Positions 33,415 to 43,990 of a DNA stretch of 64,000 nt are shown one piece after another. Every line of letters begins with the position of its first letter. Position 1 is the stretch's first letter. Made by a program: the position numbers and the translations under genes. Source of the DNA: Porticoccus sp038143955 (lineage in GTDB: Bacteria > Pseudomonadota > Gammaproteobacteria > Pseudomonadales > Porticoccaceae); the NCBI GenBank assembly GCA_038143955.1, contig JAYQMT010000005.1, positions 62,001 through 126,000 on the forward strand, written 5' to 3'. The notes below the pieces were generated by a model, which was given only the letters and a program-made list of their open reading frames with translations, made no database searches and was not told the DNA's origin.

Positions 33415-36400
33415 GTGTTGAAAGACTTACTAAATCTGCTGAAATCACAAGATCAAATAGGCGAATTTGATGCAATTCGTATTGGTTTAGCGTCACCAGA
33501 TATGATTCGATCATGGTCTTATGGTGAAGTTAAGAAACCGGAAACAATTAACTATCGTACATTTAAACCAGAACGTGAAGGTTTATTTTGTGCCAAGATA
33601 TTTGGTCCAGCAAAAGATTATGAATGTCTCTGCGGTAAGTATAAACGTATGAAACATCGTGGTATCGTTTGCGAAAAATGTGGTGTTGAGGTCACCTTAG
33701 CAAAAGTTCGTAGAGATAGAATGGCTCATATTGAGCTTGCTTGTCCTGTTGCGCATATATGGTTTCTCAAGTCGCTTCCGTCTCGGATTGGACTAATGCT
33801 CAATATGACGCTGCGAGAAATTGAAAGGGTATTATATTTTGAATCTTACATAGTTACTGACCCTGGTATGACCACTCTAGAGTTGGGACAATTACTAACC
33901 GATGAAGAATACGTTCAGGCCATGGAAGAATTTGGTGATGATTTCCAAGCAACGATGGGTGCTGAAGGAATTCAAAGCTTAATGAAAGATCTTGACATGG
34001 ATCAAGAGATAGCAATTATTCGTGAAGAAATTCCGGCTACTCGTTCGGAAACAAAAATTAAGAAGCTCTCAAAACGCTTGAAACTTTTAGAGGCCTTTCT
34101 TGGTTCTGGAAATAAGCCTGAGTGGATGATTTTAGAGGCATTACCGGTTCTCCCGCCTGACTTAAGACCTTTAGTGCCTCTTGATGGTGGTCGTTTTGCA
34201 ACATCTGATTTAAATGACTTATACCGACGAGTCATAAATCGTAATAATCGCCTTAAGCGCTTATTAGAATTAAATGCTCCAGATATAATTGTACGAAATG
34301 AAAAACGAATGCTTCAGGAATCAGTTGATGCACTTTTGGATAACGGACGTCGAGGTAGAGCTATCACAGGGTCTAATAAACGCCCTTTGAAGTCCCTTGC
34401 CGATATGATTAAAGGAAAGCAGGGTCGTTTTCGTCAAAATTTGCTAGGAAAACGAGTAGATTACTCTGGACGATCTGTGATCGTAGTCGGTCCTACTCTC
34501 AGACTTCATCAGTGCGGTCTCCCCAAAACGCATGGCCTTAGAACTATTCAAGCCATTTATCTTTTCAAAATTGGAATTACGAGGATTAGCCACTACCATA
34601 AAGGCTGCAAAAAAAATGGTGGAACGTGAAGAGCTAATTGTTTGGGATATTCTTGATGAAGTTATCCGTGAACACCCAGTTCTATTGAACCGAGCTCCTA
34701 CACTCCATAGACTTGGTATTCAAGCTTTTGAACCAGTCCTAATCGAAGGAAGGCTATACAGCTCCATCCCCTAGTCTGTGCTGCATATAACGCTGACTTT
34801 GATGGAGATCAAATGGCAGTTCATGTTCCGCTTACTCTGGAAGCTCAGCTTGAGTCTCGCGCTTTGATGATGTCGACTAATAATATTTTATCTCCTGCTA
34901 GTGGTGAGCCGATCATTGTGCCCTCCCAAGATGTTGTATTAGGCCTTTATTGGATGACTCGTGAACGAACTAACGCACTAGGAGAGGGAAGAATTTTTGG
35001 AGATCTCAAAGAAGTTTCTGTTGCTTATTACAGTAAACAGGTAGATCTGCAAGCCAAAGTAAAAGTTCGTATTAACGAAGTTAACTTCAATGATCTTGGT
35101 GAGGCTGAATCAAAAAAATATATCGTCGATACTACCGTGGGTCGTGCATTATTATGGGATGTTGTTCCAGATGGCTTGAGTTACGACATGGTGAATCAGC
35201 CAATGACCAAAAAGGCAATTTCAAGAATTATTAATCGCTGTTATCGCGATGTTGGGTTGAAAGCAACCGTAATTTTTGCAGATCAACTTATGTATACCGG
35301 TTTTGATTTTTCTACAAAGTCTGGTGCGTCTATTGGGGTGAATGACTTTACTATTCCTTCTTCCAAGGAGAAAATTATTGCTCAATCTGAAGAAGAAGTT
35401 AAAGAAATTGAAAGTCAGTTTTCTTCTGGTTTGGTTACCCAAGGTGAAAAATACAACAAAGTGGTTGATATTTGGTCAAGAGCTAATGATCTAGTTGCAA
35501 AAGCTATGATGGAGGTCATAAGTACGGAGGAGGTTTCTAATAGCAATGGTGAAATAGAGACTCAATCATCTTTCAATTCTGTGTTTATTATGGCTGACTC
35601 AGGAGCCAGAGGCTCACCTGCGCAGATTAGACAACTTGCAGGCATGAGAGGTCTGATGGCTCGTCCAGATGGTTCAATTATTGAAACTCCAATCACTGCT
35701 AATTTCCGTGAAGGTTTGAATGTATTGCAATACTTCATATCAACACATGGGGCACGTAAAGGTTTAGCAGATACTGCACTCAAGACGGCTAATTCAGGAT
35801 ACCTGACTCGTCGATTAGTAGATGTCTCTCAGGATCTAGTGGTAGTACAAGAGGATTGTGGTACTTCAGGGGTTTATTAATGACTCCTGTTATAGAAGGT
35901 GGAGACATCATTGAGTCCCTGGGGGACCGAATCCTTGGTCGTGTCTTAGCAGTTGATGTAACTAAACCTGGTACTAGAAAAGTTGTATTAAAAGCTGGCC
36001 ATATGATTGACGAAAAGTGTGTAGCACAAATAGAAATGCTGGGGATAGATGAGCTAAAAGTGCGTTCTCCAATTACATGTGAAACTCGTCACGGTATATG
36101 TTCACAGTGCTACGGAAGAGATTTGGCAAGAGGACATCGAATTAACTCTGGAGAAGCGATTGGCGTCGTCGCTGCTCAATCTATTGGTGAACCGGGTACA
36201 CAATTAACTATGCGAACCTTTCATATTGGAGGCGCTGCTTCACGTGCATCCGCTGCAGACAGTATTCAGGTCAAGACGGGGGGAAAGATCCGCTTTATTA
36301 ACATCAAAGTAGCGGAACGAGAAAATGGAGAACTTGTTGCAGTGTCTCGCTCTGGTGGTCTTGCGCTTGCTGATGAAAATGGACGTGAACGTGAACGTTA

Positions 36401-37636
36401 TAAGTTGCCGTATGGGGCAGTTATAAGCGTTAAAGAGGGTTCAATTGTAGCCGCCGGAGATATTGTAGCTGCTTGGGATCCCCACACTCATCCCATAATA
36501 ACTGAAGTCGCAGGTAAAGTTGCATTTTCTGGTATGGAAGAAGGTCTTAGTATCCGAACTCAAACAGATGAAATGACAGGATTATCAAGTATTGCAGTTA
36601 TTGATCCAAATGAACGCCCTTCAGCAGGGAAAGATATCAAGCCTATGGTTACCTTGCTTGATGATGAGGGTAAAGAACTAACTTTTGCCAACTCAACTGT
36701 TCCTGCTCAATATATGTTGCCACCAAATGCAATATTGAGTATCACTGATAATAGCCATGTTGGAACTGGTGATATTGTTGCACGTATTCCACAAGAGGGG
36801 ACAAAAACTCGTGATATTACTGGGGGACTTCCTCGTGTTGCCGATCTTTTTGAAGCAAGAAGACCAAAAGATCCAGCTATACTAGCTGAAATATCAGGTA
36901 CTGTTACTTTTGGTAAGGAAACAAAAGGAAAACGCCGTTTAGTCATCACTCCTCCTAATGGAAAATTGTTGCCTGACGGAAGAGAGCATTATGAGCTTCT
37001 TATACCTAAGTGGCATCAATTGGGAGTGTTTGAGGGTGAAAATGTTACTAAAGGTGAAGTTATTGCTGATGGCCCAGAAAATTCTCATGATATCTTGCGC
37101 TTGCAGGGTGTCGATTCTTTGGCAAAATATATCGTTAATGAAATACAAGAAGTTTATCGTTTGCAGGGTGTCAAAATAAACGATAAGCATATCGAGGTGA
37201 TTTGTCGCCAGATGTTACGTAAAGCCGAAATTACAGACATGGGCGACTCTTCTTTCGTTAAAGGAGAGCAGGTTGAATATACAGCAATCCTGCAAGAGAA
37301 CGAAAAATTAGTGCTTGAGAAGAAAAGACCTGCTAAATTTGAGCGCCTTCTTCTTGGTATAACTAAAGCTTCGCTTGCGACAGAGAGCTTTATATCTGCG
37401 GCCTCATTCAAGAAACAACACGTGTTCTTACAGAGGCTTCAGTAACGGGTAAAGCAGATTACTTGAGAGGCTTAAAAGAGAACGTAGTAGTTGGTCGATT
37501 GATTCCTGCAGGGACCGGATTGACATATCATCGTAAGCGCCGGGAGGCAAAAGAAAAAGAATCAGAAACAGCAGTTAGTGCAGTTGATATTGGAGCAGCA
37601 TTAAGTGAGGCTTTAAATACAAGTGAGAGTGAGTGA
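33415..37636 (+). CDS. rpoC: RNA polymerase beta' subunit, four indels as read
   Basis: Corrected length is 1407 aa, the same as E. coli. Start TTG at 33415 after GGAGAAAAGTG, giving MKDLLNLLKSQ. The zinc ribbon CLCGKYKRMKHRGIVCEKC and the catalytic magnesium loop NADFDGDQMAVH (near 34790) are intact. Breaks: an extra A in 34525-34528 (PKRMALELFKPF after removal); a missing A at 34750-34751 (IEGKAIQLHPL); a missing base in or next to the G run 35869-35872 (CGTSxGLLMTPV); a missing C near 37409 (ASFQETTRVLTEA). All four restore normal sequence. The C-terminus runs to the TGA at 37634. Confidence 0.95.
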
Positions 37637-37673
37637 TAGAGGCTAAATATTTAATTTAAGCTCATCGTCACTC

Positions 37674-37702
37674 TTGACTAGAGTCGCTAGTATCTTTAGA
37701 CT
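37674..37702 (+). promoter_or_regulatory. Candidate promoter of the rpsL-rpsG genes
   Basis: TTGACT (37674-37679) and TAGACT (37697-37702), spaced 17 nt, in the 150-nt rpoC-rpsL gap. This is the position of the str promoter in other gammaproteobacteria. No clear terminator for rpoC is visible before it. Confidence 0.5.
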
Positions 37703-37786
37703 GCCTCATCTCAAAAATGGTCTGTTTATCAGATTGAATTTAAATGCATGGTCTTAGAAAAGGACCTTTTATTTGGAGCTAATTTA

Positions 37787-38161
37787 ATGGCAACGATTAA
37801 CCAACTGGTTCGTAAGCCTAGAAAAACTAAAATTATTAAATCTGGTGTACCGGCATTAGGCGCTTGCCCGCAAAGAAGAGGTGTTTGTACAAGGGTGTAT
37901 ACCACGACCCCTAAAAAACCAAACTCAGCACTGCGTAAAGTTTGCCGTGTTCGATTAACAAATGGTTTTGAAGTTAGCTCATATATTGGTGGTGAGGGAC
38001 ATAACCTTCAAGAACACAGTGTTGTATTGATAAGAGGTGGACGTGTAAAGGATTTACCTGGTGTGCGATATCATACTATACGAGGAGCACTAGATACTTC
38101 AGGCGTTGCTAATCGTACGCAAAGTCGTTCAAAATACGGGACCAAGCGCCCTAAAAAATAA
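37787..38161 (+). CDS. rpsL: 30S ribosomal protein S12
   Basis: 124 aa from the ATG of MATINQLVRKPRKTK, with TTTGGAG upstream. An in-frame ATG at 37748 adds an unrelated leader. S12 controls decoding accuracy. The streptomycin-relevant segments TTTPKKPNSALRK and GGRVKDLPGVRY are wild type. Asp in the latter is the RimO methylthiolation site. Intact. Confidence 0.98.
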   Translation: MATINQLVRKPRKTKIIKSGVPALGACPQRRGVCTRVYTTTPKKPNSALRKVCRVRLTNGFEVSSYIGGEGHNLQEHSVVLIRGGRVKDLPGVRYHTIRGALDTSGVANRTQSRSKYGTKRPKK

Positions 38162-38202
38162 TATTAGTTTAGCTTAAAAAAAGAAATAAATAACTAGTAA
38201 GG

Positions 38203-38229
38203 CTGGGTATATCTAACAATATATCCCAG
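38203..38229 (+). promoter_or_regulatory. rpsL-rpsG intercistronic hairpin (possible S7 operator)
   Basis: CTGGGTATAT pairs imperfectly with ATATCCCAG in the 95-nt gap before rpsG. In E. coli the same gap binds S7 for translational feedback. The sequence alone supports only a stem. Confidence 0.35.
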
Positions 38230-38256
38230 GTAACCCTGAAAAAAAGAGTGAATCAT

Positions 38257-38726
38257 ATGCCAAGAAGAAGAGTTGCTGCAAAACGTGAAATATTACCGGA
38301 TCCAAAATTTGGGAATATTATTTTAGCTAAATTCATGAATCATGTGATGATAAGTGGAAAAAAAGCTGTTGCTGAAAGCATTGTTTATGGAGCACTTGAT
38401 ATAGTTCAAGAGCGCCTCAAAGAGGATCCATTGATTGCTTTTGAGGCCGCATTAGAAAAAATCGCGCCATCTGTTGAAGTGAAAGCCCGTCGTGTTGGTG
38501 GTGCAACCTATCAAGTCCCTGTTGAAGTTCGTCCCTCTAGAAGGAATGCATTAGCAATGCGTTGGATGGTAGATTTCTCTAGAAAGAGGGAGAAAAATCT
38601 ATGGCTCAGCGGTTAGCTGGTGAAATCATTGATGCACAACAAAGTAAAGGTGGAGCAGTTAAGAAACGCGAAGATGTTCACCGGATGGCTGATGCAAATA
38701 AAGCATTCTCGCACTTCCGCTTCTGA
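38257..38726 (+). CDS. rpsG: 30S ribosomal protein S7, 1-nt deletion
   Basis: Corrected length is 156 aa, the normal value, from the ATG of MPRRRVAAKREILPDPKF. It is the primary assembly protein of the 30S head. The frame breaks in the G3 run 38588-38590. One more G gives DFSRKRGEKSMAQRLAGEI, and the frame then continues through KKREDVHRMADANKAFSHF. Essential gene, so most likely sequence error. Confidence 0.95.
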
Positions 38727-38755
38727 TAGTTATATTGAGATTTTATGCTAATATC

Positions 38756-38792
38756 AAAAGGTAGCTATTTATGGCTACCTTTTCGGTTTTTT
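38756..38792 (+). terminator. Rho-independent terminator between rpsG and fusA
   Basis: AAAAGGTAGC and GCTACCTTTT form a 10-bp stem around TATTTATG, followed by CGGTTTTTTG. It lies 30 nt after rpsG, where the str operon is normally continuous, so fusA would need its own promoter or readthrough. Confidence 0.75.
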
Positions 38793-38838
38793 GACTAATA
38801 TTTAATTCCCTTTTCATTTAATTGCTTTGAGTAAAATT

Positions 38839-40947
38839 ATGTCGCCTCGAAAAACTCCTATCGAACGTTACCGTAATATTGGTATTTGTGCTCATGTAGA
38901 TGCGGGAAAAACTACAACAACTGAGAGAATACTTTTTTATACTGGAGTTTCTCATAAAATTGGAGAAGTACATGATGGTGCTTCTGTTATGGATTGGATG
39001 GAGCAAGAACAAGAGAGAGGTATCACTATAACATCTGCCGCTACAACTTGTTTTTGGAAAGGAATGCAGCAGCAATTAGATCAACATCATATTAATATTA
39101 TTGATACTCCTGGACATGTTGATTTTACAATCGAAGTTGAGCGTTGTTTGAGAATTTTAGATGGAGCTATTGTTGTGATTTGTGGTTCTTCTGGGGTTCA
39201 GCCTCAAACTGAGACGGTCTGGCGACAAGCTAATAAATATAAGGTTCCTCGTTTAATCTTCGTCAATAAAATGGATCGTACCGGAGCAGATTTTAATAAA
39301 TCTATAGAGCATATAGAGTCCAGATTAGGTGCAAAAGCAATTCCTATGCAGATGACCATAGGTACTGAAGATAACTTTATCGGTGTGATAGATTTAATCA
39401 AGATGAAAGCCATCTTATGGAACAAAGAAGATCAAGGTGTAACATTTAAATATGAAAAAATACCAGATCATCTTATCGGTGACTGTAGCGTTATGCGTGA
39501 AAAAATTATTGAAGTAGCAGTCGAAGCAAGCGATGAGTTGATGGAAAAGTATCTTGATGGCATCGAACTTTCAGAGTCCGAGATAAAACTTGCTATTCGA
39601 AAGAGAACTTTGGCGAACGAAATATTTCCTGTTTTTGCAGGCTCAGCATTCAAAAACAAGGGAGTTCAAGCAATTTTGGATGGTATTCTTGAGTATCTTC
39701 CTTCTCCTATTGATATAAAATCTTTAGATAATGCTATTGAAGAAAAACTACCTTTAGATATTTTTCAGGTAGATGACAGTGCCCCATTTGCAGCTCTTGC
39801 ATTTAAGGTAGCTACTGACCCTTTCGTGGGTACGTTAACCTTTTTTAGGGTATATTCCGGGAAACTTAAAAGCGGAGATGCGATATATAACTCCGTAAAA
39901 ATGAAAAAAGAGCGTATTGGTAGAATGGTGCAAATGCATGCCAATAGTCGAGACGACATAAGTGAAGTCCGCGCAGGTGATATTGCTGCGGCTATTGGAC
40001 TTAAAGACGTAACTACTGGCGATACACTCTGTGAGGAGAAGCATAAAATTATTTTAGAGCGAATGGATTTCCCTGAACCAGTTATTTCTATAGCTATTGA
40101 GCCCCGATCACAACCTGATCATGAAAAGATGGGTGTTGCTTTAGGAAAGCTTGCTCAAGAGGATCCTTCTTTTCGCATAAGTATGGACGAAGAAACAGGC
40201 CAAACTATTATGTCTGGGATGGGTGAGCTACATCTGGATATTTTAGTTGAACGCATGCGTCGAGAGTTTGGTGTTCAAGCTAATATAGGAAAACCCCAGG
40301 TTGCCTACCGTGAGGCAATCCGGAACTCCATTAAAATCGAAGGTAAGTTTATTCGGCAATCAGGTGGCCGTGGTCAATATGGGCATGTTTATATTAAGTT
40401 TGAGCCAGCTAACGACGAAGCTGCAGAAGGCTTAGTGTTTATTAATGAAATAGTGGATGGAACAGTACCTAAAGAATATATTCCAGCCATTGAAAAAGGG
40501 ATAACCGAACAAATGCAAAACGGAATTTTAGCTGGGTATCCGCTGCTTGGGTTAAAAGCAACTTTATTTGATGGATCATACCATGATGTAGATTCAAATG
40601 AGCTTGCATTTAAGATTGCAGGATCAATGGCAACTAAGAAACTAGCTGAAAATGGAGGAGCAGTACTACTTGAGCCGATGATGACAGTTGAGGTAATAAC
40701 TCCTGAGGAAAATATGGGGGACGTTGTTGGAGACCTTAATCGCCGCAGAGGAGTAATACATGGCATGCAGGACGTTAGTATGGGTAAAGTGGTAAATGCC
40801 GAAGTGCCACTTGGTGAAATGTTTGGTTACGCAACACATCTTAGGTCTGCCACACAGGGACGTGCAACTTTTACAATGGAATTTAACAACTATTCTGAAG
40901 CGAGTCAAAATATCCTTGATCAGGTGCTATCTAAAAATAATTTTTAG
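38839..40947 (+). CDS. fusA: Elongation factor G (primary copy)
   Basis: 702 aa from the ATG of MSPRKTPIERYRNIGICAH. An in-frame TTG at 38827 is less likely. Translocase GTPase: HVDAGKTTTTERIL, DTPGHVDF and NKMDR in domain I, then domains II-V ending in SEASQNILDQVLSKN. The RKTPIERYRN start is the canonical str-operon EF-G type. Intact. It is followed by a convergent second EF-G gene in place of tufA. Confidence 0.97.
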   Translation: MSPRKTPIERYRNIGICAHVDAGKTTTTERILFYTGVSHKIGEVHDGASVMDWMEQEQERGITITSAATTCFWKGMQQQLDQHHINIIDTPGHVDFTIEVERCLRILDGAIVVICGSSGVQPQTETVWRQANKYKVPRLIFVNKMDRTGADFNKSIEHIESRLGAKAIPMQMTIGTEDNFIGVIDLIKMKAILWNKEDQGVTFKYEKIPDHLIGDCSVMREKIIEVAVEASDELMEKYLDGIELSESEIKLAIRKRTLANEIFPVFAGSAFKNKGVQAILDGILEYLPSPIDIKSLDNAIEEKLPLDIFQVDDSAPFAALAFKVATDPFVGTLTFFRVYSGKLKSGDAIYNSVKMKKERIGRMVQMHANSRDDISEVRAGDIAAAIGLKDVTTGDTLCEEKHKIILERMDFPEPVISIAIEPRSQPDHEKMGVALGKLAQEDPSFRISMDEETGQTIMSGMGELHLDILVERMRREFGVQANIGKPQVAYREAIRNSIKIEGKFIRQSGGRGQYGHVYIKFEPANDEAAEGLVFINEIVDGTVPKEYIPAIEKGITEQMQNGILAGYPLLGLKATLFDGSYHDVDSNELAFKIAGSMATKKLAENGGAVLLEPMMTVEVITPEENMGDVVGDLNRRRGVIHGMQDVSMGKVVNAEVPLGEMFGYATHLRSATQGRATFTMEFNNYSEASQNILDQVLSKNNF

Positions 40948-40956
40948 ATAGCCACA

Positions 40957-40997
40957 AATAAATCAATTTTAGGGGCTTTCTCTAAAGTTGATTTATT
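40957..40997 (+). terminator. Bidirectional terminator between the two EF-G genes
   Basis: AATAAATCAATTTTA and TAAAGTTGATTTATT form a 15-bp stem with one G-U pair around an 11-nt loop (GGGGCTTTCTC). The A/T-rich stem ends provide T tracts on either strand. It serves convergent fusA and fusA2 and overlaps the fusA2 stop codon. Confidence 0.7.
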
Positions 40998-43089
40998 CAA
41001 GACTTGGCTTCCATCTCTTTCCTTTCCTTAGTTTCAAGTATAACCTGTTCAGAAACACTATTTGGACAAGCAGAATAATGTGAAAATTCCATTGAAAATT
41101 GACCGCGACCCGACGTCATTGTTCTAAGAGTTCCAATATAACCAAACATCTCTGCTAGAGGAACATCTGACTTAACTCTAACTCCTGAAACACCCTTTTC
41201 CTGATCTTTGATTATTCCGCGACGTCTATTCAAATCTCCAATTACATCACCAACATGATCTTCAGGACTATAAACATCAACTTTCATTATTGGTTCAAGC
41301 AGCTGTGGTTTTGCCTTAGGCATAGACTGACGAAACGCACCTTTCGCCGCAATTTCAAAAGCAATTGCAGAGGAATCTACTGCATGGAAACCACCATCAT
41401 AGAGCTCTATCTCAATATCTAAGACAGGAAATCCTGCTAGAGGACCCTCTTCCATCATTCCTTTAAAACCTTTCTCAATAGCAGGGAAAAATTCTTTAGG
41501 GACATTCCCTCCAACTACTGTAGATGTAAATTGAAATCCAGAACCTATTTCTCCCGGTTTTATACGGTAATCGATTTTACCAAACTGACCGGATCCGCCA
41601 GATTGCTTCTTATGAGTATAACTATCTTCTATTGATTGAGTGATAGTTTCTCTATATGCAACTTGTGGCTTTCCTACCTCTAGTTCCACTGCGTAGGTTC
41701 TCTTCAGTATATCAACTTTGATATCTAAGTGAAGTTCACCCATGCCTTTAAGTATAGTTTCTCCTGAGTCCTCATCCGTTTCGACACAAAAAGTAGGATC
41801 TTCTGCAACCATTTTTCCGATTGCTATCCCCATTTTTTCTGAGCCACCTTTATCTTTTGGCTTAACAGAAATTGAAATAACAGGTTCTGGAAATATCATT
41901 GGTTCGAGAGTGCATTCATGTTTTGGATCACATAATGTTTGGCCTGTTTTAACACTTTTTAAGCCTACGAGTGCAATTATATCTCCGGCTTGTGCAGATT
42001 CTAATTCTTTGCGATCGTCTGCATGCATTTCGACCATTCTTCCAATACGTTCAGTTTTTCCTGTGAAAGAATTCAAAACAGACGCCCCTTTATTAAGAAC
42101 TCCTGAATAAATTCGGATAAATGTAAGTGCTCCAAAACGATCATCCATAATCTTGAAAGCTAGTGCGCGGAAAGGCTCTTCCTTAGATACGATTGCTGAT
42201 TGACCGTTTGGTTCACCTAGCTCGTCTGTAAGCGGCTGAGGTTCGACATCTGTAGGGCAAGGCAAATAATCAATTACAGAATCTAGAACTAATTGGACAC
42301 CTTTGTTTTTAAATGCTGAGCCACATACAGTTGGAAAAAATCAAGCGCTATGGTTCCCTTGCGGATACAACGTTTTAGGTCTTGTACAGAAACCTCTTCA
42401 CCTTCCATATATGCCATCATTAGATCATCATCTTGTTCAACTGCAGTTTCAACTAATTGTTCTCTATATTTGGCAACAAGATCAACCATATCTGCTGGTA
42501 TCTCTTCTATTTTAAAATTCTCTGGTAGGCCTGAGTCGTCCCATACATATGCTTTTTCTGTCAATATATCAACGACTCCTCTGAAATCATCTTCCTGTCC
42601 AATAGGTAGAGTCATTACAAGTGGGTTTGCGCCAAGGATCTTTTTTATTTGCTCAACTACGCGTAAAAAGTCTGCACCTATTCTGTCTAGCTTATTAATG
42701 AAAATAACCCTAGCAACTTTGGAGTCATTTGCATATCGCCAGTTTGTTTCGGATTGAGGTTCAACTCCACCCGAACCACAAAATACACCTACTCCACCAT
42801 CTAAAACCTTAAGCGAACGATAAACTTCGACTGTAAAATCAACATGACCTGGTGTGTCAATGATATTCAAGCGGTGGTCATCCCAAAAACAAGTAGTGGC
42901 AGCAGACTGAATAGTAATGCCTCGCTCTTGCTCCTGAGTCATAAAGTCTGTTGTTGCAGCTCCGTCGTGAACCTCACCTGTTTTATGAATTTTTCCTGTA
43001 AGTTTTAGGATACGTTCAGTTGTTGTTGTTTTCCCCGCATCAACATGGGCGAAAATTCCAATATTTCTATAGTTTGATAAATCTGTCAT
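40997..43089 (-). CDS. fusA2: Second elongation factor G (EF-G2 type), 1-nt deletion
   Basis: Corrected length is 697 aa. The start MTDLSNYRNIGIFAHVDAG and the motifs ATTDFMTQEQERGITIQS, DTPGHVDF and NKLDR mark a full EF-G GTPase distinct from the primary copy. I recognise it as the secondary EF-G found in Pseudomonas and marine gammaproteobacteria. The frame breaks in the A6 run 42335-42340 (T run in coding sense). One more T gives ALDFFPTVCGSAFKNKGVQ. Domains II-V are open. Gene order is unusual: it lies inverted between fusA and rpsJ. Secondary EF-Gs may act in recycling or stress translation, and nothing here proves its role. Confidence 0.93.
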
Positions 43090-43459
43090 TGCAATACTCA
43101 GTTAAAGTTATATGGGCTTATATGGGCTAGGAATCGCGCGTGATTATACAAGAATTATTTCTATTTATTGATAAAAATTTTTCAATAAGTCGTAAAAAGC
43201 TTAAAAAAATGAGGAATTCGTGCATATTCGGCAGTTATTTTGCTCTTTTTTACAAGAAAATTATTTAGAATGTTTTAAATTGGAAGTATACGGATGAAAA
43301 TCTCTACTCAATAAATCATAGACAGCTGCACCAGTAATTTAATTTTTTCATTCAAAAAAACCTAGCCTTCAAATATCACCTACAAATCCAAAAAATTGTT
43401 TATCATCAATATATTTACCAGCAATAAATGAGAGATGAAAAATAAAGATGGTTTTATGC
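43090..43459. other. Gene-free region upstream of the S10 operon, with a 10-bp tandem repeat
   Basis: About 370 nt of AT-rich sequence between fusA2 and the S10 promoter. TTATATGGGC occurs twice in tandem (43108-43127) just upstream of the fusA2 start, where it would lie in its leader. The remainder has T and A runs but no reading frame or structure I can support. The fusA2 promoter presumably lies here. Confidence 0.4.
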
Positions 43460-43488
43460 TTGACTCCAGCGGGCCACAGCTTTAAAAT
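43460..43488 (+). promoter_or_regulatory. S10 operon promoter
   Basis: TTGACT (43460-43465) and TAAAAT (43483-43488) with a 17-nt spacer and a CTCGCCT discriminator, 84 nt before rpsJ. This gives the ribosomal protein operon its own start. It is required here, because the inverted fusA2 cuts S10 off from the str genes. Confidence 0.7.
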
Positions 43489-43571
43489 CTCGCCTCTTTT
43501 TTTAGGGTCCTGAAAAAAATTAAGGATCCGTAGGCTCTTTTAAAGTTATTAGACAGTTGGAGTTTGGTTCC

Positions 43572-43883
43572 ATGAACGATCAACGTATTCGTATTCGTCT
43601 CAAGGCTTTCGATCATGCATTGATTGATGCTTCGACACAAGAAATCGTGGAGACCGCAAAACGCACAGGTGCACAAATTCGTGGACCAATACCTTTGCCG
43701 ACCCGAAAAGAACGCTTCACTATCTTAACTTCGCCTCATGTTAATAAAGACGCACGTGATCAGTATGAAATTCGCACACACAAAAGATTATTAGATATTG
43801 TTGAACCTACTGAAAAAACAGTTGACGCCTTAATGAAACTAGATTTAGCTGCAGGTGTTGAAGTGCAAATTAGTTTGGGTTAA
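43572..43883 (+). CDS. rpsJ: 30S ribosomal protein S10
   Basis: 103 aa from the ATG of MNDQRIRIRLKAFDHALID, preceded by TTGGAG. It is part of the 30S head and, as NusE, pairs with NusB at boxA. First gene of the S10 operon. Intact. Confidence 0.98.
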   Translation: MNDQRIRIRLKAFDHALIDASTQEIVETAKRTGAQIRGPIPLPTRKERFTILTSPHVNKDARDQYEIRTHKRLLDIVEPTEKTVDALMKLDLAAGVEVQISLG

Positions 43884-43990
43884 TCCAAACAAAAAAATAA
43901 GCCCATGCCCAACCAACGTTAGGCGGGTGTAACGCTTTGAAATAAGCGGCCATAGCGGGTAAAAGCCCCGTACACTAAGAGGTTGTAAAG

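Noticed and set aside
37787..38161. Streptomycin-resistance changes in S12 (Arg in CPQRRGVC)
   Set aside because: The resistance positions in TTTPKKPNS and GGRVKDLPG are wild type; the Arg lies at a naturally variable site.
43380..43450. Short protein-like frame on the minus strand in the S10 upstream region
   Set aside because: Only about 30 codons, no start, overlaps the likely S10 promoter; consistent with chance.
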